NCBI GenBank assembly: GCA_030694465.1
Contig: JAUXYJ010000042.1
Coordinates: 102,045 to 166,044, forward strand
Origin: Deltaproteobacteria bacterium
GTDB taxonomy: Bacteria > Myxococcota_A > Polyangia > Polyangiales > Ga0077539
Direction of reading: 5' to 3'
Length of the DNA stretch: 64,000 nt
Program-made: the position numbers and the translations under genes
The notes under the pieces: model-generated
The model's database searches: none
The model's input: only the letters and a program-made list of their open reading frames with translations
What the model was told of the DNA's origin: nothing
Part shown: in pieces, positions 24,116 to 33,082 of the stretch
Layout of the letters: each line of letters opens with the position of its first letter
Position numbering within the stretch: position 1 is the stretch's first letter

Positions 24116-25390
24116 TCAGCTCGTGCGGATAATGTAGAAAATCACGCGGATCGCGATGATCGCGAGCACGCCCAAAATGCTGAACACAATGGCCTTCGTA
24201 CGGTTTGGCGCGGCGGGCATCTGCGGTGCGCCATAGGGCTGCATCCCGGCTTGGCCTTGCTGCCCAAAGCCTCCCTGTTGCCCAAACGCGCCCTGTGGCG
24301 GTTGCTGCTGGGGCGCAAAACCACCCTGCTGCTGCGGAGGCCCACCAAAACCGCCCTGCTGTGGCTGTTGTTGCGGTGCACCAAACCCACCCTGCTGGGG
24401 CGGCCCGCCAAACCCGCCCTGCTGGGGTTGTTGCGGTTGCTGCGGTGCAAAACCGCCCTGTTGCGGTTGTTGCGGTGCAAAACTGCCCTGTGGCTGCTGC
24501 TGTGGAGGTCCTCCAAACCCGCCCTGGGGTGCCTGATCAGGAGCGCCAAAGGCACCCTGCTGGGGCTGCTGTGGGGCGAAGCCTCCCTGTTGGGGCTGCT
24601 GCGGAGCAAACCCGCCCTGCTGAGGCTGTGGGGGCGCGCCGTAGGGATCGCTGGGCGGCGGGGCGCCACCGAACGCTCCCGCCGGAGGAGGTGCCGCAGG
24701 GCTCGCGACAGGCGCAAAGCCACCGCCAAATGCTCCAGGCTGCTCGGGAGCCATCGGCGCCGGAGGGCTCCCTCCAAAGGGACCCGCCGAAGGAGGCGAC
24801 GGTTGTGGCGTGAACCCGCCAAAAGGCTGAGCAGGCTCTGCGGGTGGCATAGGCGCAGCAGGCGCCACGGCGCCAAAGGGGGAGGGCGCCACAGCGCCAA
24901 AAGGGGAGGGCGCTTCGGCGCTTGGGGGCTCTAGCGGCTGCATCATCGTCGCGGCGAAGGGCGACGGCGTCGGCGGAGGCGCTACAGGCGGTGCGGAGGG
25001 GACCGCTGGGGCCATCGGAGCCGCACCGGGAGGGCTGATGGCCATCCCGCCCACCATGGTCTTGGCAAAGGCGCCTGGCTTGGCAGCGCCCGCGCCGGAC
25101 TGCACGGGTCCACCGCCCACGGGGCGCGGAGGTGCCATCGGCCGCGGAGGTGCTGCGGCCGGCGGAGCCACGGCGTGGGCTGGCGGGGTCGCGTCCGGAG
25201 GGGTGCTGCCGGTGGCCGCCCCATCGCCCAGCGGCGAGACCATCATCATGGTGCCTTTGAAACGCTGTGGCTTCGCGGGTCCGCCTACGGCAGCCGGGGC
25301 CGCGGCCGCGCCGGGCTGCAAGGCCGTTCCGCATTTCGAGCAAGCAGAGGCAGTTTCTGAGTTCTGAGTGCCACAATTTGAACAGAACAT
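24116..25390 (-). CDS. Zinc-ribbon protein with long Pro/Gln/Gly-rich region and C-terminal membrane helix
   Basis: The N-terminus is a zinc ribbon with two CxxC pairs (MFCSNCGTQN; CSKCGTAL). Residues about 25-215 are Ala/Pro-rich, and about 215-385 consist of repeated QQPQQGGFAPQQ and GGFGGPPQQ units, i.e. low-complexity sequence prone to phase separation or adhesion. A C-terminal helix (AIVFSILGVLAIIAIRVIFYII) probably anchors it in the inner membrane. Such zinc-ribbon plus tail proteins are frequent in Myxococcota and have no defined role that I know of. Confidence 0.7.
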   Translation of the reverse strand: MFCSNCGTQNSETASACSKCGTALQPGAAAAPAAVGGPAKPQRFKGTMMMVSPLGDGAATGSTPPDATPPAHAVAPPAAAPPRPMAPPRPVGGGPVQSGAGAAKPGAFAKTMVGGMAISPPGAAPMAPAVPSAPPVAPPPTPSPFAATMMQPLEPPSAEAPSPFGAVAPSPFGAVAPAAPMPPAEPAQPFGGFTPQPSPPSAGPFGGSPPAPMAPEQPGAFGGGFAPVASPAAPPPAGAFGGAPPPSDPYGAPPQPQQGGFAPQQPQQGGFAPQQPQQGAFGAPDQAPQGGFGGPPQQQPQGSFAPQQPQQGGFAPQQPQQPQQGGFGGPPQQGGFGAPQQQPQQGGFGGPPQQQGGFAPQQQPPQGAFGQQGGFGQQGQAGMQPYGAPQMPAAPNRTKAIVFSILGVLAIIAIRVIFYIIRTS

Positions 25391-25850
25391 GATCGCTTCA
25401 ACCTTTGCGCCTGAGGATTCTCAACGAGAGCGGAGGGCATGGGGCCTGAGCTCCGTACGCTACGTGTGTAACGGTTGCCCACATCCGCGACAACTTCTCT
25501 GACCCTCGGCAGGCGCTCCATGCCGCAGGGCAGAGTGTCTCGCAAGCACTCACGACCGTTTCTGTCGTTCGTGTTCGCTTGTGGACCTTTGCCGGCGCGC
25601 ACCCTACTACGTTCGGCCAGAATCATGCCAGAGCGCTCGCAATGACATGATTTCTCGTCAACGCACTTGGCACGCCGCGCGCTTTGCACGGCCACTTGGG
25701 GTCAATTCGCCAAATGACCCGACGCCAATAGCGCTGCCGTTGTTGACAGTTGGTGACTGTTTTGACTAGCGTCCCGGCGCCTTTCGCACCCCCTGGTCCG
25801 TAGCTCGGGTCAGTGAGTGTGAGAGTTCACACCTTCCATTCAGGGTCTTC
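25391..25850 (+). promoter_or_regulatory. 460-base non-coding region upstream of nuoE, with inverted repeat and possible promoter
   Basis: No convincing gene is seen here. GGGTCA(10 bases)TGACCC forms an inverted repeat at 25699-25720, extendable with one mismatch, which could be an operator. TTGACA at 25743-25748 is followed 18 bases later by TAGCGT (25767-25772), a weak sigma-70-like pair placed about 80 bases before nuoE. The region is likely the control region of the complex I genes on the plus strand and of the zinc-ribbon gene on the minus strand. Confidence 0.35.
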
Positions 25851-26384
25851 ATGGCGTTCGTCCTTTCTGCTGAGCGCAAGTCCATTCTCGACGGGCTGCG
25901 TCCTCGATACCCAAACGCGAAGGCGCTCACGATCCCCTTGCTTCACCTGTGTCAGGAGCAAGAGGGATGGTGCTCGCCCGAGGTCATTGACTACGTGGCA
26001 AAAGAGCTCGGTGTAACCGGCGCTCATGTCCAGGGAGTCGTGACTTTTTATACGAGTTATCTTAAGCAAAAACCTGGCAAACGGGTGTTGTGGGTCTGCC
26101 GCACGCTCTCGTGTGAGCTCATGGGTGCCAAGGCACTCCAAGAGCACATCGAGAGCAAGCTCTGCATTCATGCAGGCGAGACCACACCCGACGGCGAGTT
26201 CACGCTGCTCAAGGCCGAGTGTCTTGCTGCGTGTGGGCAGGGCCCAATGGTTCAGCTTGACGATGACTTCTTCGAAAATCTTACCAACGAAAAGATGGAC
26301 AAGATCCTCGACGATGCGCGCAAGAAGGCTCCCAAGGTAGCCGGCACCTGGTCCTCTCTCTACCTCCCCGAAAAGAAAGAGTGA
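25851..26384 (+). CDS. nuoE: NADH-quinone oxidoreductase subunit E
   Basis: The 177-residue product has the thioredoxin-like 2Fe-2S domain of NuoE: CRTLSCEL and, about 40 residues later, ECLAACGQGP supply the four cluster cysteines. The N-terminal helical part (LTIPLLHLCQEQEGW; GVVTFYTSY) is typical. It forms the cytoplasmic NADH-oxidising module of complex I with NuoF and NuoG. The nuoF gene begins within a few bases of its stop, so the two are translationally linked. Confidence 0.95.
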   Translation: MAFVLSAERKSILDGLRPRYPNAKALTIPLLHLCQEQEGWCSPEVIDYVAKELGVTGAHVQGVVTFYTSYLKQKPGKRVLWVCRTLSCELMGAKALQEHIESKLCIHAGETTPDGEFTLLKAECLAACGQGPMVQLDDDFFENLTNEKMDKILDDARKKAPKVAGTWSSLYLPEKKE

Positions 26385-26389
26385 TCTCG

Positions 26390-27760
26390 ATGGCCATCGA
26401 AAATCCCAAGATTCTCACGAAGAACTACGGCATCCCTGACTCGTGGACCCTTGCGGTCTACGAGAAGCAGGGGGGCTATCAGAGCCTGCGCAAGGCGGTC
26501 GAGATGACCCCCGCAGAGATCGTGGACCAGGTGAAGGCCGCAAACCTTCGCGGCCGCGGTGGCGCAGGGTTTCCGGCTGGTTTGAAGTGGAGCTTTCTCA
26601 AGCCCAACCCGCCGCGTCCGAACTATCTCGTGATCAACGCGGACGAGGGCGAGCCCGGGACTTTTAAAGACCGTACGCTCATGGAGCTCGACCCGCATCG
26701 CTGCATTGAGGGCTGCATGATCGCGTCGTGGGCACTCAACGTGCACACGGTGTACATCTACGTTCGCTGCGAGCTGGTGCTCTCGATTCGTCGGCTTGAG
26801 CAAGCGGTCCGTGAGGCAAAAGCCAAGGGAATCCTCGGTGACAAGCTCATGGGCAAGGACTTCGCTCTCGACATCGTGATCCACCCTGGTGCGGGCGCGT
26901 ACATCTGCGGCGAAGAGACCTCGCTGCTCAATTCGCTTGAGGGCAAGCGCGGTGAGCCGCGGCTTAAGCCTCCGTTTCCGGCGATCTCGGGTGCCTTTGG
27001 TGCGCCCACGATCGTGAACAATCTCGAGACCATCGCGACCATCCCGACGGTGATCGAGATGACCGGCGAGGGCTTCTCGAAGCTCTCGAAGCTTCACCAC
27101 ATGAAAGACGGCGGCGTGCGCTTGTACGGCGTCTCGGGTCACGTGATGAAGCCCGGCGTGTACGAGGCTCCTGTGGGACTCACGCTGCGCGAGCTCATCT
27201 ACGATCTCGGCGGCGGAATGCGCCCCGGTCGTACCTGCATCGGGGTGATCCCCGGTGGATCTTCGACGCCGGTGTTGCGCGAGCATGAGCTCGTGCACGC
27301 GCCCGACGAGAAGAGCCCCATGCACGCGTGGCACGGCAAGAGCGTGTTTGATATCCCGATGGGGGTCGACACGATCCGTTCGACCGGCTCGATGCTCGGG
27401 ACGTGCTGCGCCATCGTGATGGACGACAGCACGGACGTCGTTTCGGCTGCCGAAAACCTGATGAAATTCTACAAGCACGAGTCTTGCGGCCAGTGCACGC
27501 CGTGCCGTGAAGGCACCGGCTGGATGCTCCGGCTGTGCGAGAAGCTCACCGCAGGCGAGGCGACGCAAGAAGACCTCGCGAATCTGTACGACGTCGCGAA
27601 CAACATCATCGGCAACACCATCTGTGCGCTCGGCGATGGCGCTGCGATGCCGATGTTGGGTTTCTTGCAGAAGTTTCGCGCTGAGTTCGAAGCCAAGCTC
27701 AAACCACAGGCCGCTGCGAAGTCCGCGCCGCGCGCTCAATCGCACGCACACGGGCACTAG
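26390..27760 (+). CDS. nuoF: NADH-quinone oxidoreductase subunit F (NADH/FMN-binding)
   Basis: The NADH/FMN-binding region shows GRGGAGFPAGLKW, NADEGEPGTFKDR and the flavin-site YICGEETSLLNSLEG. The N3 4Fe-4S cluster motif is SCGQCTPCREGTGWM plus the later Cys in GNTICALGD. Length (456 residues) is normal for NuoF, with a short C-terminal tail. NuoF oxidises NADH and passes electrons into complex I. ATG at 26390 is chosen; GTG at 26381 overlaps the nuoE stop as GTGA and is the alternative. The usual nuoG partner is not next. Confidence 0.95.
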   Translation: MAIENPKILTKNYGIPDSWTLAVYEKQGGYQSLRKAVEMTPAEIVDQVKAANLRGRGGAGFPAGLKWSFLKPNPPRPNYLVINADEGEPGTFKDRTLMELDPHRCIEGCMIASWALNVHTVYIYVRCELVLSIRRLEQAVREAKAKGILGDKLMGKDFALDIVIHPGAGAYICGEETSLLNSLEGKRGEPRLKPPFPAISGAFGAPTIVNNLETIATIPTVIEMTGEGFSKLSKLHHMKDGGVRLYGVSGHVMKPGVYEAPVGLTLRELIYDLGGGMRPGRTCIGVIPGGSSTPVLREHELVHAPDEKSPMHAWHGKSVFDIPMGVDTIRSTGSMLGTCCAIVMDDSTDVVSAAENLMKFYKHESCGQCTPCREGTGWMLRLCEKLTAGEATQEDLANLYDVANNIIGNTICALGDGAAMPMLGFLQKFRAEFEAKLKPQAAAKSAPRAQSHAHGH

Positions 27761-27785
27761 CGCGGTGCTCGATCACAATTCGGTT

Positions 27786-27801
27786 TGCGAGCAAATTCGC
27801 A
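27786..27801. terminator. Hairpin between nuoF and nuoJ (TGCGA-GCAAAT-TCGCA)
   Basis: A 5-bp stem with GCAAAT loop follows nuoF by 25 bases and lies within a larger imperfect inverted repeat (CACAATT ... AATTGTG, 27774-27811). It carries GCAAATTCGC, as do the gene-end hairpins at 20626 and 24102. It may end the nuoEF message, so that nuoJ-N would need their own promoter. Confidence 0.4.
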
Positions 27802-27866
27802 GCAAATTGTGATAACTGGTCCCAACGATTTTTCTCCCCCCCACGCACGTTAGCCCGTACCTCACC

Positions 27867-28496
27867 ATGCCGACGCTACGACCACCCAGCACGACGTTAG
27901 AGCTCGTCGTCTTTGCGTTCTTTTCAGCGCTCGCTGTCATTGGCGCACTCTCGACCGTGCTCGCGCGCAACCCCGTCCGCTCTGCGGTCGGGCTGTTCGT
28001 GCACATTGTCGCGCTTGCTGCGCTGTACCTAAACCTTGGCGCACACTTTCTCGGTGTCATCCAGCTGCTGGTCTACGCCGGCGCCGTGGTGGTGCTGTTT
28101 GTGTTTGTCATCATGCTGCTGGGCTCCGATGCCACGTCTCCGCGCGACAGTCGCGGGCTCGCGTGGCGCGCCGGAGCCGGAGTCGCGATGGTGGCCGTCG
28201 CCTGGTTCTTGGTTGACAATTTGCTGCATATTAAGCGCATTTTGCCCGAGCGCTCCGACGCGTTCGGGACCATGAACGTCATCGGCAGCTTCTTGTTTAA
28301 GCAAGCGGTTCTGCCGTTTGAGCTCATCGGCATCACGCTGGTGATCGCGGTGGTCGGAGCCTTCGCGATCGCGCGTGGCAAGCACGAGCGCCGCGCGTTG
28401 GCTGACCCAGATCCATCGAGCCCAGACGAAAAGCTCGCCGATCGTGACTCCACCACCACCAAGAGCAAGGGCTCGGACGCACAGGGGCACGCGTGA
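27867..28496 (+). CDS. nuoJ: NADH-quinone oxidoreductase subunit J
   Basis: Five membrane helices and the conserved [21 protein letters not shown] and [25 protein letters not shown] segments identify NuoJ. The subunit is part of the membrane arm of complex I near the quinone/E-channel. The C-terminal 35 residues are a hydrophilic tail longer than in the shortest homologues. The stop overlaps the nuoK start (TGATG). No strong ribosome binding site is seen before the ATG at 27867. Confidence 0.93.
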   Translation: MPTLRPPSTTLELVVFAFFSALAVIGALSTVLARNPVRSAVGLFVHIVALAALYLNLGAHFLGVIQLLVYAGAVVVLFVFVIMLLGSDATSPRDSRGLAWRAGAGVAMVAVAWFLVDNLLHIKRILPERSDAFGTMNVIGSFLFKQAVLPFELIGITLVIAVVGAFAIARGKHERRALADPDPSSPDEKLADRDSTTTKSKGSDAQGHA

Positions 28497-28825
28497 TGGG
28501 ATCGATTCAGCTCACCCACTATTTGGTTCTCTCGGCGGTGCTGTTTTCAGTCGGCGCCGTGGGATTTTTGGTACGCCGCAACTCACTGGTCGCGTTGATG
28601 TGCATTGAGCTCATGCTCAACGCGGTCAACCTGACGCTCGTGGCGTTTAATCGTTGGATGCCTGCCAATCCGGGCGGCGCGGTCGCGCACCACGGTCAGG
28701 TGTTCGCCTTTTTTGTGATCGCAGTGGCCGCTGCTGAAGCAGCAGTCGGTCTCGCGATCGTGTTGTCTTTGTACCGCGTCCGGAAAGTGGTTCGCACCGA
28801 CGATGCGAACCTGATGAAGGAATGA
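28496..28825 (+). CDS. nuoK: NADH-quinone oxidoreductase subunit K
   Basis: About 109 residues with three membrane helices. The conserved carboxylates of the proton path are present in [11 protein letters not shown] and [14 protein letters not shown] at 28496 overlaps the last base of the nuoJ stop; GTG at 28493 is an alternative. NuoK belongs to the membrane arm and lines the proton channel next to NuoJ and NuoN. Confidence 0.93.
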   Translation: MGSIQLTHYLVLSAVLFSVGAVGFLVRRNSLVALMCIELMLNAVNLTLVAFNRWMPANPGGAVAHHGQVFAFFVIAVAAAEAAVGLAIVLSLYRVRKVVRTDDANLMKE

Positions 28826-31380
28826 GCGCCGTGCTTCAAAGTCTCGCGCAAGTCGCACCGCAGGTAAGCAACTTTGTCTCTGCATCGCCCAGCACGTACC
28901 CCGTGCTGGGATTGATTCTTCTGTTTCCGTTGATCGGCTCGATCATCAATGGATTCTGGGGAAAAAAGATCGGTCGCGAAGGGGTCTACATCACGGGCAT
29001 CGCCACGGTCGCCATGAGCTTCGTGCTCTCGCTGTTGGCGTACGCAACGTTGTACAAAACCACCCACGCTCCGGTCGCCGAAGGCGCCGCGCATGGACCG
29101 TCTCAGTTGAGCTTCTTGCTCTGGGATTGGTTTCGCGCGCCGGTCGGAGCGGGTGTTGTTCAGCTCAAGATCCGTTACGTCTTAGACGAGCTCTCGGGCG
29201 TCATGCTCTTGGTCGTCACAGGTGTCGGCACGCTGATTCATATCTATTCGGCGGGCTACATGAGCCACGACGAGGGCTACGCGCGCTACTTCGCGTACCT
29301 CAATTTGTTCATGTTCTCGATGCTCAACCTCATCCTAGGAGACAGCCTTGTGCTGCTCTTTGTGGGCTGGGAGGGCGTGGGCCTCTGCTCGTACCTGTTG
29401 ATCGGTTTTTGGTACACGAACACGGCGTACGCCAACGCGGGTCGCAAGGCCTTCATCGTCAACCGCATCGGTGACGTCGGCGTGATCCTTGGGATGACCA
29501 TCCTCGCTTGGAAGACCGGCAGCTTCGAGTTCGCACAAATCCGCGAGACGCTGAACGTTCAGGGCTCTACAGCGCTCACCGCGCTTGCCGAGAAGCCCGA
29601 GTTTAACGACGTCGTCGCGTACTTTCTGTCCTTCGGGCGCACGGGTCTCTACGACTTCTGGATGCGCGTGATCCCGGAGTTCACCTGGGGCGGCGCAGCG
29701 TGCTTCTTTCTCTTCGTAGGCTGCACTGGCAAGAGCGCTCAGCTCCCGCTGTACGTTTGGCTACCGGACGCGATGGCGGGCCCCACGCCGGTGTCCGCGC
29801 TCATCCACGCGGCCACGATGGTGACCGCGGGCGTGTACCTCTTGTGCCGCTTGTCGTTCGTTTATGTGCACTTTCCCAGTGTGCTCGCGCTCATCGCCGT
29901 CACCGGAGCGCTCACTGCGCTGTTTGCTGCGTCGATCGCGTTGGTGCAAACCGAGCTCAAGAAAGTCCTGGCTTACTCCACGGTGAGTCAGCTCGGTTTC
30001 ATGTTCGCTGCGTGCGGCGTGGGTGCTTTTTCGGCCGGATTGTTTCACGTGTACACACACGCGATGTTCAAGGCGTGTCTCTTTCTGGGCGCAGGCGCAG
30101 TGATGCACGCGTGCCGAGACAAGCAAGACCTTCGTGAGCTTGGCGGGCTGTACAAGTTTATCCCGCACACGTTCAGGACCTTCTTGGTCGCGACGTTGGC
30201 GATCATCGGGACACCGTTTGTCACCGCGGGATTTTACTCGAAAGACGAGCTGCTCTTTCGCGCGCTTGAGTCGCAAAACAGCAACCACCCGTGGGTGGGC
30301 AAGTTTGTGTTTGTCGTGCTCGTTCTCGCAGCCACGATGACGGCTTTCTACATGTGTCGTCTGCTGTTCTTGACCTTCTTTGGCAAGTTCAAAGGCTGGT
30401 CACTCTCGAAGGCGGATTACCCCGAGCACGTCGAGCACGCGCACGACGACCACGGACACGACGCGCACGACGATCACGGACATGGCCACGGCAACCCTTG
30501 GGACGCTCCCAAAGAGAACCCAGCGCTCATGTACATCCCGCTCTACGTGCTCGCATTCATGAGCGTCGTCGGCGGGTTCGTCGGGCTGCCGTATCTCTTC
30601 ACGCACAAAGAGAGCGTGTGGGGCGAGTGGCTCATCCGCAGCGCAGAACACGCCGGAAAGCCCATCACCGATTGGGCCATCACGATGGCCGATCCGCGCG
30701 TCCACACCGCCGAAGTCACTGCGATGATCGCGGGATTTTTTGCCTTCGCGGTGGGCTCGGGCGTCGCGTACTGGGTGTACATCAAGGCCGACGGCGCTCC
30801 GGTTCGCGCGCTCGCGTCAAGCGCCCGCCCGCTCTACCAGCTCATGGTCGACAAGTGGCGCGTGGACGAGCTCTACGACTTCGTCATCGTGCGCCCCTTG
30901 CGGTTTGCCTCGGACGTGGCGGCCAAGTTCATCGATCGCTGGATCATCGATGGCCTGGTTAACCTGGTCGGGATGATCCCGCGCGCGCTCAGCGCGGTTG
31001 TGCGCAAGCTCCAGACTGGCGTGGTTCACACCTACGCAGCGGTGATGGTGTTTGGGCTCGTGGCGATGATCGCGTGGGTTGAGTTTAGGCCCACGGTGTC
31101 GCTCGCGGCCACGGTCGAAGCCAACAACCGCATCTCGCTCGAGGTGCACGGCGGCCCTGGATACACCTACCAATGGGATCCCGAGGGCGACGGAACATTC
31201 GCCCCCACGAACGACGAGTACACGACCACCACGCGGCAGTCCACGACGTGCACGCCGCAAGACACCACCGACGGACGCCGCGTATGCCGTGTCGCGGTTC
31301 GGGCACGCAACGCATTCGGATACACCACAACGGTGACCCGCTTTATCGAGGTCCCTACGGGCGACCGCGAAGGACGCTGA
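28822..31380 (+). CDS. nuoL: NADH-quinone oxidoreductase subunit L with extra C-terminal Ig/PKD-like domain
   Basis: ATG at 28822 overlaps the nuoK stop as ATGA. The antiporter-like core is clear: [18 protein letters not shown], the proton-channel [20 protein letters not shown], and the [18 protein letters not shown] segment. At about residues 536-556 a His/Asp-rich loop ([19 protein letters not shown]) interrupts the C-terminal part. After the last membrane helix (about residue 750) some 95 further residues form a beta-rich, two-Cys, PKD/Ig-like segment ([15 protein letters not shown]...[18 protein letters not shown]). Ordinary NuoL is about 610-700 residues; this one has 852. The tail would face outside, probably the periplasm. 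Confidence 0.93.
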   Translation: MSAVLQSLAQVAPQVSNFVSASPSTYPVLGLILLFPLIGSIINGFWGKKIGREGVYITGIATVAMSFVLSLLAYATLYKTTHAPVAEGAAHGPSQLSFLLWDWFRAPVGAGVVQLKIRYVLDELSGVMLLVVTGVGTLIHIYSAGYMSHDEGYARYFAYLNLFMFSMLNLILGDSLVLLFVGWEGVGLCSYLLIGFWYTNTAYANAGRKAFIVNRIGDVGVILGMTILAWKTGSFEFAQIRETLNVQGSTALTALAEKPEFNDVVAYFLSFGRTGLYDFWMRVIPEFTWGGAACFFLFVGCTGKSAQLPLYVWLPDAMAGPTPVSALIHAATMVTAGVYLLCRLSFVYVHFPSVLALIAVTGALTALFAASIALVQTELKKVLAYSTVSQLGFMFAACGVGAFSAGLFHVYTHAMFKACLFLGAGAVMHACRDKQDLRELGGLYKFIPHTFRTFLVATLAIIGTPFVTAGFYSKDELLFRALESQNSNHPWVGKFVFVVLVLAATMTAFYMCRLLFLTFFGKFKGWSLSKADYPEHVEHAHDDHGHDAHDDHGHGHGNPWDAPKENPALMYIPLYVLAFMSVVGGFVGLPYLFTHKESVWGEWLIRSAEHAGKPITDWAITMADPRVHTAEVTAMIAGFFAFAVGSGVAYWVYIKADGAPVRALASSARPLYQLMVDKWRVDELYDFVIVRPLRFASDVAAKFIDRWIIDGLVNLVGMIPRALSAVVRKLQTGVVHTYAAVMVFGLVAMIAWVEFRPTVSLAATVEANNRISLEVHGGPGYTYQWDPEGDGTFAPTNDEYTTTTRQSTTCTPQDTTDGRRVCRVAVRARNAFGYTTTVTRFIEVPTGDREGR

Positions 31381-31392
31381 GAGACGGCCACC

Positions 31393-33063
31393 ATGGAAGC
31401 AACTACTGCGACAGCCTCTGCGACGCACCTGCTCTCGGTGCTCATCTGGCTACCCGCCATTGCGGGGCTCTTTATCCTCTTTTTGCCCAGGCAATCGCCA
31501 GGTCTGCTCCGAGCCGTTGGCCTCGGTGTGGGCTTGATCGAGTTTGGCAAATCCCTCCAGCTCTTAATTGGCAGCGATTATGCTCGCGGATTTCGCTTCG
31601 TCGAGAACGCCGAGTGGATCCCGTCGATGGGCATTCGCTATCACTTGGGCATCGACGGGTTGTCGCTCTGGATGGTGGTGCTCACCACCTTCTTGACCCC
31701 GCTGGTGCTCCACGTCTCGCTCGGCAGCATCAAGGCACGACAGAAAGAATATGTCGCCGCGATGCTGATCTTGCAGAGCGCGATGATCGGCGCGTTCTGC
31801 GCGCTCGACATGTTTCTCTTCTACGTGTTCTGGGAGCTCATGCTCATCCCGATGTTCTTGATCATCGGGATCTTCGGCGGCGCAAACCGTGTGTACGCCG
31901 CGGTGAAGTTCTTCATCTACACCTTCGCTGGCTCGATCTTCATGCTGATCGCGCTGGTGTACATGGCGGTGCAGTTTCGCGCGCTCGATGCAGCACATCG
32001 CTACTCGTTTGATTACTTCGACCTGATGCGTCTGGGCTTTCCGCGCAACACCGAGATCCTGCTCTTTTTGGCCTTCGCGATCGCGTTTGCCATCAAAGTG
32101 CCGATGTTTCCGCTGCACACGTGGCTGCCCGACGCGCACACCGAGGCACCTACGGGTGGCTCGATGATCCTCGCAGCCGTGATGCTCAAGCTCGGAACCT
32201 ACGGGTTCATGCGCTTCGCGATGCCGTTCTTTCCGGGCGCTTCGCACATGATCGGACCGACGATCGCGGGGCTCTCATGCGCAGGGATTCTCTACGGCGC
32301 AGGCGTCGCTTGGCGTCAGCGAGATTTCAAGAAGCTCATCGCGTACTCGTCCGTGAGCCACATGGGCTTTGTGATGCTCGGGATTATCTCTCGGACACCC
32401 CAGGGCGCGACTGGCGCGGTGTTGCAGTCGATCAACCACGGCGTCTCAACGGGCGCGCTCTTTTTGCTCGTCGGCGTGATCTACGATCGCAGACACACGC
32501 GCGAGCTCAGTGAGTTTGGCGGCCTCGCCAAGGTGATGCCTTGGTACGCGTTCTTCTTTGTGCTCGTGACCATGAGCTCGATCGGCCTGCCGTTTACCAA
32601 CGGGTTCGTCGGCGAGTTCTTGATCATTACGGGAACGTTTACCGCAGAGCTGCTGCGGATTCCGTATCACGTCGACCGCGCGTCAGGCCCTGCGTTTGTC
32701 GGCCTCGGGCCGATGTTTGCGGCGTTCGCAGCGCTGGGTGTGCTCTTCGGAGCGATCTACATGCTTGAGGCTGTGCAGAAGGTCTTCTTCGGGCCGCTGA
32801 GCAACCGCAAGAACCGCAAGCTGCAAGATCTCAATTCACGTGAGCTCACAGGGCTCATCCCGCTCGCGATCTTGATCCTCTGGATTGGTCTTCGTCCGCA
32901 GGACATCACCAAGAGCATCGAGCCCGATGTGCAGAGCTGGATTGATCAGTACGAGCAAAAGCGCCAGGTCGTCACACGCCCTGGATCCACGGCGCCGTAT
33001 CTCTTGAGCGAGAGCGACCTCCGTCCACCCCGTCGTCGGGCGCCCAGCCCCGCAGCCCATTGA
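31393..33063 (+). CDS. nuoM: NADH-quinone oxidoreductase subunit M
   Basis: The 556-residue protein has about 14 membrane helices and the antiporter signature PMFPLHTWLPDAHTEAPTGGS and AYSSVSHMGFVMLG. Conserved YVFWELMLIPMF holds the key Glu of the proton channel. It follows nuoL by 12 bases and precedes nuoN by 19, consistent with one transcript. Length is slightly above the E. coli version owing to a Pro/Arg-rich C-terminal tail. Confidence 0.95.
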   Translation: MEATTATASATHLLSVLIWLPAIAGLFILFLPRQSPGLLRAVGLGVGLIEFGKSLQLLIGSDYARGFRFVENAEWIPSMGIRYHLGIDGLSLWMVVLTTFLTPLVLHVSLGSIKARQKEYVAAMLILQSAMIGAFCALDMFLFYVFWELMLIPMFLIIGIFGGANRVYAAVKFFIYTFAGSIFMLIALVYMAVQFRALDAAHRYSFDYFDLMRLGFPRNTEILLFLAFAIAFAIKVPMFPLHTWLPDAHTEAPTGGSMILAAVMLKLGTYGFMRFAMPFFPGASHMIGPTIAGLSCAGILYGAGVAWRQRDFKKLIAYSSVSHMGFVMLGIISRTPQGATGAVLQSINHGVSTGALFLLVGVIYDRRHTRELSEFGGLAKVMPWYAFFFVLVTMSSIGLPFTNGFVGEFLIITGTFTAELLRIPYHVDRASGPAFVGLGPMFAAFAALGVLFGAIYMLEAVQKVFFGPLSNRKNRKLQDLNSRELTGLIPLAILILWIGLRPQDITKSIEPDVQSWIDQYEQKRQVVTRPGSTAPYLLSESDLRPPRRRAPSPAAH

Positions 33064-33082
33064 GTCCGGAGCACCACGAATC

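Noticed and set aside
24200..24930. Long plus-strand frames opposite the Pro/Gln/Gly-rich protein
   Set aside because: Their sequence is the complement of the repeats; the zinc ribbon and membrane helix are only on the minus strand.
26360..27757. 465-codon minus-strand frame opposite nuoF
   Set aside because: nuoF is certain on the plus strand; the antisense frame is rich in Arg/His/Leu and has no domain.
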